From Nereocystis luetkeana (lineage: Eukaryota > Sar > Phaeophyceae > Laminariales > Laminariaceae), in contig JARUPZ010000016.1 in the NCBI GenBank assembly GCA_031213475.1, positions 3,529,140 to 3,593,139 on the forward strand: a stretch of DNA of 64,000 bases, in the 5' to 3' direction. Positions within the stretch are counted from its first letter, which is position 1, and every line of letters starts with the position of its first letter. Shown here in pieces: positions 39,801 through 51,800 of the stretch. Position numbers and translations under genes: made by a program. The notes beneath the pieces are model-generated. The model did not search any database, was not told the origin of the DNA, and saw nothing but the letters and a program-made list of their open reading frames with translations.

Positions 39801-42800
39801 GATACTGTCGGGCAACGGCGACTCTAGCTCTCGCCGGAGCAGCCGCTCCTCACAGCAGTCGACACACGAGGCAACACTCTTGAAGAGCGGCGCTCGTGGA
39901 CCAACTCGCGCTCTCGAGAATGCTCGAGGCTACTCCTGGCTTTGAGGACATCGCAGCACCAGCGGCCGGCCATCGGAACATGGGCCCAGCAACGTTCCTG
40001 AGATCCATCAGCACAGTCACGATTCTAGCCCGCAGTCTTGAGCTATCAAGTCGCCTGGTACCCTAGTATCAACGTTTCATTTTTTCCCACCGCCTGCGGC
40101 TGCCTGTGGCAGCCGCGCGCATGCCCACGCGAGCTAGCGCTTCACGCGGCAGCGCACATACATGCCGGTACTAAAAGACTACACATATAGAAGCGTGGGT
40201 TTTGGCTTGTTGGATCATTCTCGAGATTTCGATTTTCGACTCGAAAAAAAAAAACAAAAAAACGTTTTCAGGGTGTTTTTAAATCGAGGTCGACCTTGAA
40301 GAGTGGCTACCTCCCAAACGGAACAGCTAACCGGGGCGGCACAACTCTCCACAAGGAAGAAGAAAATCCTGAGGATTGCGTGTGCTGCTTTTGGCGGGCC
40401 CTTAACCCAATTGAGATTCCAGAGGGGAGAACTTACGAAAATACGTGACGATTCCACGAACCCCCACCGCTTGGTTCGGGTAGATGATAAATATCAGGGC
40501 TGTTCACGGATAGAGTCAAACCTCGCGGGTCAGGTCAGGTCGGGTCGGGGCAAGTCCGGTCGGGTCGGTTCGGTTCGGATCGGGTCGGGTCCGGTCAGGT
40601 CGAGCTCCTGACCCGACTCCACCTGTGAGATTTCAACAACTTCCTGACCTGATCCGCGAGGCGGGTCGTGACCCGCGAAGAGCCCTGGTAAATATGACAT
40701 CCGAAGGGCAATGGGAGAAGTCGTACGTACAAGGCGGGCGGAGCCTGATCCTACTCGTACTGCTGCGCGCTCGCGGTGATCGAGAGCGTGAGTTGGCAAC
40801 ATTCGATGAAAATCGACGAGCAAGTGGAAATGTTGAAACCCTATGCGCGATACAGAATGAAGGTAAGCTACTCGCGGGAGGAAGAAATCACACACACCTG
40901 TGGCCGCCGCTCGCCCAGAGAGCTGGAGAGTGAAAAACAAAAGGGGTTGGTTTAAGCGAAAGAAAGGAACAAAGGTGCTCGCAGACAGTTGATGTGACCA
41001 AAACTGTCATCTGTGCTTATCGCTATCTCTCGGGCGCAACACGGTTGACAACCTTGAGCTCCACATATCTGCAGCAGGAAAACAACAACAGGGTGGCTAC
41101 ACCTCAACCGGATTAGCTTACCACTCATTCGAGATTTGGTCTGATTGGCTCAGGGCCAGGGTTAGGGTTGCTCTGATTGGCTTAGGGCCTGGGTTAGGGT
41201 TTGCTCTGATTGGCTTCGGGCCAGGGTTAGGGTTGCTCAGATTGGCTTATGGTTAGGTTAGTTCTATTCGTCTCGTACACAGTGTGTGTCGAACGATTTT
41301 TCCGTATAAATGCTAAGTAACCCTCATCTCAACCGTGCTTCATACTCATCAACCCACCTTCCGAGAATTTCCGTGAATTCTACGTCGCACGCCTCCGGCG
41401 CCTCGGCTTGCCCAGGCCCAGGCTCTCCTCCTTCGTTGCCCTCCCCATCGGTGTCCAGCGCAAGTCGGCGAAGCTTGGTGACGTTAATCTGTGGCAAACG
41501 ATCGATGAAAGCGGTGGTTCACGCCAAAGAATTAAGCAGCGGTGTGATGCTGTCATTGCTTCTGCTATCTACCCAGTCACCGATGAATGTAGCGGTCCAG
41601 ATGCGGCGGTCCAGGTCGAAAATACCAGCAAAGCGATGTGATGCTGCTGTTGTTCCTGCTGTAAATATCTGCCCAGTCACCCACCGAGGCTAAACAGAGC
41701 CAGTTCGGTCTTGCTGCCACCACCGCACGATACGCTTGCCCAGAGCTAGCCCAGCAATGGTTGAAGGCACAACAAAACGCCACCACACCCCTACAGAACC
41801 GTTTTACCGCCGCCGAAAGCTAGCCCAGCATTGGATGACGGCGTGAAAAACGTCACCATATCCCTGAAAAACTGTTTACCCCCCCTTTTCATATGCTCTC
41901 GTGTAGCGGAACGGAGTTGATGGTCTAGCAGCTGGAGGCGTAAACGTCCCACGACAATACGCCGGCTGCCCCCACGACCACGGTCATGCGTGACATGGGT
42001 ACCCCCCCCCCTCCGCGCCCACCCCCCTCTTTCCTGGGCTATATACAGGGTCGGTCCAGCGGTCAGGACACCGAGCACGTGCAATTTTTTACGCCTCGGA
42101 TAGATGATGTACAGATCATGAACAGATCATGTACAGATCATCCACTGATCATTCCCACCTGATTGTCTAGATTTTTCAGGGCAGATAGATAGTGTCCTGA
42201 TCTGTATGATTTACCTAGCTCATGTTGTCGGGGGAAGGAGCCAAAAAATCTGAATGATCTAGTAGTACGGCATGTTTCCTGGGTTGGACATGTGCTCAAC
42301 ACATATTCCGCACAGCACCTCGTTACGGCGGGTTGGGATAGACGATCTATCCGACCTATCCGAACTATCTAATCGATCTGATCGATCTGATCTGTCCAAC
42401 CTTCTCGGCTCCATTTCTACTACGTACTGATAATGATCAGTGGTATTTTCATATCGAGAACCGAGTTCATGAAGATACCGGTGAGAGAAAACTTGAATCG
42501 ACATTTGCCCGATGTCGATCTACAGCCGACGTACACATCGAAAAAAATCGTTGCAGCCTATATCAGCACAGAAAACTAACGGGAATGCCAGTGGGTGGAG
42601 GGCAAGACGCCGTCGATACGCATATATCGAAAGTTCGATATTTCCACAGCTCGGACAGATCATTCACAGACAGAGATCATACAGGTCACGTACACCATAA
42701 TCTAGTATCATCTAGTGTTTCACGTTCCGCTCTGAGAGGCTGTGCAGGACCCGTACAGTACAGATCCAACCCAAGAAGCGTGTCCCAGATCATGCGGATC

Positions 42801-45800
42801 AGAAATCTACGAGCACCATCTGCCCAGCAAGATCTCGGTCATGAACGTGGGTATTTCGATTTCGATGAACTGCGGTATATCGAAAGTTCGATACTTCGGG
42901 CTCTCGTCAATGCCCAGAGGACAAAAACGCGTGTTCAATACGGTAGATACATGAACAAAAAAAACGACAACGCATCCAAAGTTTCGACATGATATCCAAA
43001 CAAAAACATGTATCGTGTGCCCTATTTATCTTTCAAACACGCACGCGAACCTTGCGGGTGCCCTCGAGAACAAAGAAACGCGCTTGATACCACACAGCAC
43101 ACAAAATGAAAACTTCGGCACTGTACGTATATTAAAAAAAAAGCGAAAAAAACATAATGTCCAACACACCAACACCTGCCAAGTACCAAGGTACCCATTT
43201 TCTCTCACTCTTCAAGCAAGCACGCACAAGCAAGCAAGCACGCACGCACGTGTACCTTCCGGGTGGTCTCGCCGATACCCGCCAAAGCGAACGTAACGTC
43301 ACCGCTGCACAGCATCCGCCCTGCGCGTAGGGCAACATAGACCACCCGAAGGAACACTTGGCGGTGGGCAAAGACGACGAGTCCCTGGTATGCTCTGGCC
43401 ATAGTACTGACTGGGCCACCCTTGGGATCATCTCCCCACCCGATTCTGGGGAGAGAGTAGGGGGTGAAGGGGAAGGGCGGGCGGGGGGGGGGGGGGGGGG
43501 GGAGGGATGGCGGGGACGGGAGTGGGGGGGGAGGAGAAGGGAAGAGGGGCAAGGGGGAAGGGAGGGGTCGGTACGGACACTCATCGTGCAGAATAAGGAG
43601 GGGAACAGGGGACATGGGGTAAGAGTGAAAAGGCGCTGTACACGATTCATCAACATCGGAAAACGCAGATCCCCAAATCATGGTCAGGACATTTTCATCG
43701 CAGATTCATCCCTGATGATACATACTTTCCGCGCGATCTAGATCAACGTTGACCGGCTCTAGATCAACACGACTCTTTTGCATATTGTTTGCTGGCTGGG
43801 CGGAGCCGTATGATCACGGCGCTGCTGAAGGAAGGCAACGTCAAGTCATTCTCTATCGATCGACCTTCCTTCCCACCACAACATCTCAAAACGGCCAAAG
43901 TATAGTGTATCTACAGTAGATCTATTGTCTACAGCAGATCGCGGTCTGTTTCATCTGTGCACGATTTCAGCTTCGGTTTCGTCGGGAGCGCACGACGACG
44001 CGGGGCTGACGAATGCCGTACAGCTCGCCAACACGCAAGATAAGCCCCCCCCCTCGTGGAAGAATGGCCATACGACTACGGCCATGCATGAAAATGAGTA
44101 CCCCCCCCCCCACCCCCCCGCGGACGAATTTCCAAGCTGGTTTTATTGACAACGCAGAGAGTGCACAAGTCGAGCGATGAGCCTAAATGAAAAACACGTC
44201 GTCGATATAGTCCCAATAATCATCTATTTTCATGGTGTGTGCCCTGTACCGCCCTTGTCCGGGGAAAATCGGGGGCGGGATGTCATCCCAGGAGGGGGGG
44301 GAGGGGGGGGGGGAGGTGTTATCTTGTGCGGGTTTTACCGCGTGTCCGCGAGTCTCCGTGTGAGAGCCGATAGCCGGAACCCTTGCCGGGGTGTTGTTTC
44401 GTCGAGATGGGCAAGGGGGCAATGGCGGGCATGGTTCCGACCACGAGAGCCAAGCCGCAGCGCTTGTTCCAAAAGCAACGCACGCACACATCGCATCACA
44501 TCACATCAACATGACAGAAAACGATCGCGCAGCACAAAGAGGATTCCGTTCGCCGTTGTAGCTACATACCCTGGTACCAGGTATGCATGTTGAAAAAAAA
44601 AAAAAACGCTATCAATCGCCCCCTCATGACCACCCCTCAGAGACACGAATGACCGAATTTATTTAGAGCAAAAACAAAAAACAGGGCTGCTCATGGGTCG
44701 TGTTCAACCTCGGGGTCAAGCCGGGTCAGGTCGGGTCGGTTCGGGTCGGGTCGGGCCGATTAACGGTGACCGGACCCGATCCGTGACAATTTGAATACCT
44801 CCAGACCCGACCCGACCCGACCCAACTAGTGAGACTTCGAAAACTTCGTTATCCGACCCGCGGGTTGACTCCATGCCCCGTGATGAGCCCTGACAAAAAT
44901 AACAGCAGAAACGGAGATGCCTCACCGTCGTGAAGGCTTGAACGCCATCGCCTGGTGGTGGCTCTGGGGGATCTGCGCCATCAAGATGCTCTTGACGTCC
45001 TGCAGCATCGCGTTGTGCGGCTCGATCGGCAGCCCGAAGTCCCCCAGCCTCACCAGAAACAGGAACAGCCCCAGCGAGTCGTCCTCCCTGCCCTGCCTGC
45101 CCCCCCCCCCCGCCCCCTTCCTCCCCACCCCCGCGGCACCCGACCTCCTCCCCGGACGCTTCCACTTCTTCCGCTTCCCCCGCTGCTGCTCCAACCGCGA
45201 GGACAGGTCGTTCTTCCAGTCCTCGAAGGCCGGTAAAAACGTCAGCAGGATTGCGCCGTCTCCCACCCTACGGGCGAACCAGCGGCCCCCTGTCGCCAAC
45301 TCGTAAGGCAGCGACCCCGAGGCTCCTACGAGAGTCGGGCGCGGTATCGGTCTCCCCGGGCGCGGGGCGGGAGGCATCGTCGACTTGTTGCTGCCTATGG
45401 GGCCGGACGATCTGGACCCGTGCGCGCCCCGGCTGGAAGGGCGATTGGACGGCGGGTCTGGTGCCGAAGCGACCTTCACCATGCTAGGTGGTGCTAAATC
45501 GGCGACCGAGATAATCCACGGGACGGACACGTTGTGGGTATCCTCGAGCACCTTCTCCAGCATGCCGTGCATCTTCCGGAGTGACCGCAGGGAAAGGGCA
45601 GGGTAGCGTAGAGCGAAGCAGGGCAGGGCAGAGCGCAAGCACGGGAGGGGTGGCGGGGGCACCGGCGCCGTGCGCGTCACAAGACAGAGGGAGGGGGGGA
45701 GGGAGGGGGGGGGAGGGAGGGAGGGAAGGGAGGGAAGGGTACAGATCACGTCAGTCTTTCTCGTGCCGTGCAAATTAAGGATCAAGGCCTCCTCGGGCAT

Positions 45801-48800
45801 CTCAACAGCCGCGTGAGGCACAGCGAGAGCGCACCGGGGTCATCTCCTCTGCACCCTCGACATGCAGAAGGGGGTACGAGCGCTCGGCCAACCCAACAAA
45901 GAAGGGGAAGCGCCATAGCGGCGGCAAAAAAAATACAGTCGTTGGGCGCTACGAGTCAGCGTGAACATCGCAGTTCAGTGCGAGAATACAAGTCTACGCG
46001 ACGCGTGCGGGAAACACACAAAAGCACGCGCCCCTCACCTGCTTATTAGCCGAGGAGTCGCCCTCTTTCGCCTGCTCCCCCAAGTCTCGACACCCGTCAC
46101 CAAGCGTCGCGGCATCGTTGGCGGCCGCGGCGTCCTCCCCGTCGTCGATGCGCGCAACCGGTAGCAAATCACACGTGGCGCAAAGCCGCACAGGGGGGCT
46201 ACATTTCTCCGCGAACGCCCCCCCCCCGCTCTCCTCCTCCCTAGGAGTACCTTGCTTGCGCCCGTCCGGGAATCGCCCCTTCGCGCGAGCGCCCCCTGCT
46301 GCCGCCGCGACGCCCTCCGTCGTCGTCGGCAGCATTCCAATCTCGCCGCTATCTCTCCCGCGATTGGGCAGCGTCGGCCTCAACAGCCTCGGCGAAGGCG
46401 TGTTGTGAGAGGGCGGAGGCAGGGGCGGCGGCGGCAGCGACGGGAGCGCGTCCGCGAAATGAAGCATGCGGAGAGGCGCGCGGCGCTGGTCGGCGTGCAC
46501 CACCAGGTTGATGAGGCTTACTGGCACGACGATCTCCGACACCGAGTAGTCTGCGTCGTCTGCATCGCTGCCGTCGTTGCCGAGGTACCGGTGCGTGGGC
46601 GGGGAAGACCCTCGCTGGAAACCGCCCCAGCTCCCGGAGTCACGCCTGCCCAAACCTTGGTCGCGCCGCTTCAACTGACTGTCCCTGGAGCGTTTCATGG
46701 CGATCGTTGCTTTCTCGACCGCAGCGGCGTGATCGTTAGCCCGAGCGGCGGGGGAAAGCGACGCGACGGTGCCGCACTTTTGTCGGAGGTAGATGTAGCT
46801 GCCAAAGGCGGACAGGACGCGTAAATCGGCCCCACCCAGGTAGCTTATCAGGTTCCTGAAGAGTTTCTGAAGTACGTAGGCAGCGATCACGGGGGATTCG
46901 GTCATTGGTCCGGCAAGGAAGTAAGCGAGGGAGGAAAGGGGGGGGGGGGGGGGGGTACTCGATAGGAGAGATGTACTCGATCTCATGCATGGCCGTAGTC
47001 GTATGACCATAGACCCTCGCATCCCTACAATGCCGGGACGAAGCATGTCGGGTTTTCACCGACCAGGCAGACATTGCTTGCACCAAGCGCGAAGCGCCGT
47101 GAGGTGTCTGGCGAGTCGCATGAAGGGTGAGCTGCATCCTACTAAAAACCGCTTTTGAGGCGGACTTGCATATGGACGACAGCTTCAATGAGTTGATTTA
47201 ATTCCCGTTGTGTGTGTGTTCTTCACATTAAACCGTTCTTTCTACCCGTCGACATCCAGCACAACCAGTGTCCGTGCCGATTCTTCAATCCTAGAAGAGA
47301 TACAAGTTCTGTGGTCACAAAGCTACGCCACAGAGATACTACGTTGCCACGTGTGCAGTGTGCACTGCAGTGGGCAATGCAAAGCCATGTCATCATACTA
47401 GATACGACAGGCACGACATACGCAATTTATGAAATAGTGAAACGAAAAGAAACAATCAAAGAGAAAACAAAAACAAGGTAGACAAATCGAAAGAGAAAAA
47501 GAAAAAAAATGAGAGCAAAATCTAGGAGAAACAATCTGTCGTGTAGGCATTTCCAGAGACAGTAATGGGAGTACTATGTAACTGCCTCTTGGGTGCCTTA
47601 CCTTGAACACTACGTGATACGATCATTCACAATTGTGCGGGGGGTGTACTCGATCTCATGCATGGCCGTAGTCGTACGACCATACACCCTCGCATCCCTA
47701 CAATGCCGGGACGGAGCACGTCGGGTTTTCATCGACCAGGCAGACATTGCTTGCACCAAGCGCGAAGCGCCGTGAGGTGCTGGGCGAGCCACAAGAAGGG
47801 CGAGCTGTATCCAACTAGGAACCGCTTGTGAGGCGGACTTTCTTGCATACGTGCGGATGGTGGCATCGGCATAGTCGATATTTTTCTGCCCATTTCCAGA
47901 AACAGCAATGGGTGGGGCACAACACGTCGCGGCTAAAAGGGGGGCGTAAATGACGCCTGAAATGGTACAGGAACACGAGTTGCCAAGTTTATACGGCCGA
48001 CTCCTCCGCGCTGTCCGCCCGAAAATCTACTGTTCGTTTTAGAAACCACGGTATGCCTGGCCCGTTAACTGCTGGCCAGCTACCGTCAGAAAAGGCATTG
48101 TCTGTTCGCGTGTCCCACTGGGCTGCCAACACCGTCTCGTGCTGCATGTAGTTTATAGTTCTACCTACGCAGTCAACCAGACAACGGACACCATGAAGGA
48201 GGTCATCAAACGACCACACAGAATACGAGTCAAACGCCTGGTTATATCTACCACAACAACAAACATCAATGATATTCTCGAAACGGTCCCCGGTGTCCAG
48301 TCATCATCGCCTTAGTAGTTTTTACGCCTTTCACCAGCGCACACGGTTGACGGCAGTCACAAGACACTCACCAGAGCGAGTTCCTCGCGAGAGCTACGTG
48401 CCCCTGCCTCACTACAACAAAACGGGTGTCGCTACGCCTGGTTGGCCCGCCTGCGCTACTCCATCGTTTCGCAGTGTGCTGCTGGAAGGACAGGCTACAC
48501 AGGTCGAGAACGAGAGAGGAGAAGGACAACGCAAATCGCCGACGTGCATGGCTTGTCGGGGCGGGGCACACGCTTCTCGCGGTATCGTCTTAGGCCGACC
48601 GCATCCCAGGGGAGTGCGCCCCTTACAAAACGCGGCAGAGCCTGCCTGCCTGCCTGCTTGCTGCTGTTTTCCTACAACTAGCAAGCAGCCAGCACTCCTT
48701 CACCCTTCGCCCACTAGACGGTCAATGTCCCCCCCCCCTACGCGTGCGAGAGTTGGCGCGAACCGAAGCAAAGAAAGAAAAAAAACAAACACGGAAAACA

Positions 48801-51800
48801 CGGAAGACACGAAAACTATAAAAACAATTCTAAAAAAAAAATGCACCTGGTCAGATATCCAGTGTGGACCGGCGCCACCAACACCGCCGGCGCCATCCTT
48901 CACCCCGGGCTGTCGCTCGACCCGGACGTGCCCGTGCTGGGGCTCCATCAGGAGTTCCGTCCCGATCTTTCCCGGTCCCGCCTGAGAGAACACCGAAGAG
49001 AGACGGACAAAAGCCGCAGGCGTCCACAGTCGGTAAGGTTTTACGGTTCGGCCCGGCTTTCGGCACAATGGTTTGATAGTACGTACACACCAACAGCTTC
49101 ATCGATGCATGAAAATTCCGAGAATTTTCCCGATTTACAAATTATTTCCGAGATTTTTCCCACGCGGGCGGGGCGGGGTCACGGAGAAGTAGGGTTCAGG
49201 TTTAAAGTCGAGCATATGGGGATACCAGGTCTCGATCCCCTAGAGAGCACCGCCTCATTCTGCACAAGTTCAAGGTCACGCCTACATACTACTAACATTA
49301 CATTTCAACCTTTTTTTCGAAGCAGGGTCACGGTCCACATAACCCCTCGGCGTCCAAACGGCACACGGAGGAGACACAGCAGCGCGGAGGGGGGGAGGGG
49401 GGGGGGGGGGGGGGGGGGGGGCACCGGTCGCGAAGTTGCAGCTATAGCTAGCTAGCTAGCTAGCTAGCTAGCTAGCTAGCTAACTAGCATCCGCATATCA
49501 GCCCCTCTGCGGTGATGCGACGGATCAAGAGGAAGACGTATCAGTTTCGGGAGGGAAAAAGCGGGGAGCTTTCGGGCGGGGGCCGCGAAGAGGGACGGCA
49601 TCACCGCGCCACGACAATCGAGGGCAAGCGACACTAGGTACAGTAATCGCAGCACCGCTCGGCCCTCGTTTCCCCCACACGCTGCAAGTTTTCGCCTTCT
49701 TCCGGTTTCACCCCCGCCCGCTACCGACCAAGCAGTGACACGAACCACTCGCTCTTGCGGGGGATCACAGTAAACAGGACCAAACATTGTTGGAAAAAAT
49801 AGCGACATATCGATAGTTTTTTGTGAGTACCGTAGGTCCTATTTAATATATTCCCCCGTCATAGTGGCAAACAACAAGTGCTTCCATCGGGGGGTCATAG
49901 GTTCTTGACCCCCCCCCCCCCCGACCCGTCTCCAAAGGGATGCGTGGTCAATGGTCAAATGACTAAGGCAAGCAACAAATAAGTACCCCCCCCCCCCCCC
50001 CCCCCCCCCCCGACCCCCCCCCCCCGACGCTCTGCCGCGCCCCCCTTCAGTATCGCATCGCACTGGTCATTGGTTCTGACAGCCGTCGCCACCGTTTTGC
50101 GACGGGCTCGGAGGACGGCAGGTTCGAAGGAAGCAACGGTTTTCATTGCCGGAGGCGATAAAAGGATGAACAGGAAATAGTAAAAAAAAAAAAAACAGAG
50201 TCCGCCCCCGTCAAACCCCCCTTCCTCTAAACTGAAGGCCTTCCTACTGCACATACCATGGTACCTGGTATACACTATCTCGACGGCAAACCGACCTCGA
50301 ACACTCTGTACTGTAGGACCATTCGCATCGTCCGGAGCTCTGCTTCCGTTCCGCTCCCGCGCTGTGAACCACCGCTGCCGTCGCCGCCGCCGCCGCCGGC
50401 CGACCCTTCACCCCCAACCCCACCTCTGGCGCCGCTCTTCCCACCCGCTTGTTCGCCGCCCCTGCTGCTGCCCGTGCCGGCGCCTACGCCCTTCCAGCAG
50501 TCTTCCGCGGGGACGACGCCGAGCGTAATCCTGACGCCTTTCACCATGAGCGCCTCATTCTCCCGCCGTTCCACGAGAACGAAACCATCGGCGCGTCGAG
50601 AGCGCGTGAGCGAGTGTATCATTTTCTGCACGTACGTGGACCACGCGAGCGAGTCGACCCCCCCGCCGCCGCCTTCTCCTCCTCCTGCTGCTGCTGCCGT
50701 TGCTGCTGCTGCCCCTCCAGAATCACAGGGGGGGGGGGGAAACGTCGCCGAGCCCGACCCTCCGAAAGACCAGTACCAGCGGCGCCGTCGCAGGTAGGAC
50801 CCCACGTACTTCACGCGGGACGCGCCTGCGAAACGCTCGGCGTGTCCCGATGCGAGCTCTTCCAGGTCGCCGCCGCTGAAGATGGGGCAATACGCCCCCG
50901 CCCACTCCACCGGGGGGGCAGCTTCCTTCGCCGTCTTCGGCAGCATGAGCTGAAAGAAAATGTTTGTCTCCAAGCCCGACAGCCCCGCGTTCACCTTGTG
51001 CACCAAGCCTTCCTTCAGCGTGAGCGCGGCGGAGACGCTTCGCAGGGGAGGGGGAACCCCGGAGCGACTACCGTCTCCGCCACCGCCACCACTGGTGCCA
51101 CCGCCGCCGTGAGCCAAGGCAGTATGCCCTTCGCTTGCCGCGCGCATAAAAGGAATCGCGTACGGTTCGTCATCGTCGCCCGGTCCGTCCGTCCCGGCGC
51201 CTCCCTCCTCTCTTCCTCCGGCTCTTTCTTCCGCCACGTCCTCGACGGACGGGCGTTGCAGCCCCTTTCCCCGCGCCACCGCCGCTTCGCCTCCGCGCTT
51301 GCCGACCTTCGCTTTGGGGGCGGTGGCAACGAGGCCGCCGGCGCTCCAGATCTTCTGCCGGAGGTCTATCATTACGCCCGCGCGCCGGGCGGAATCCACC
51401 CCGAAGAACCCCACGTGCAGGATCGCGAGGGTAGGGGTTTTCCACTGGACCTGTGCGGCGGTATCGCGGTATCGAGGGGTCAGCACCCGTTCGAGAGGGA
51501 GCGACCATGTTTCGATTGAATTTGTTTTGACGCGCGAAGGAGGCGTGCGGCACGGATCAGGCGCGGGGGGGGGGGGGGGGGGGGAAGGGCATCAACACAG
51601 GAACAACATTGCTGTTGAGTTATCTCGCCAACAATGCAAAGGATCCATAAATAGTGGAATACTTATATACCAGGTACTCTACGAATACTTCAATGTGATC
51701 GATCCACGAATTCTTCTGACCCGGATTATTCCGTTCAAACTCCCTATGGGTAGGGTAGAGTAAATTAAGAGCAGGGGTTGACATGAGGTTTACTTTTTTC

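Noticed and set aside
41145..41265. True telomere or chromosome end
   Set aside because: TTAGGG cores are separated by a constant spacer and lie inside an intron.
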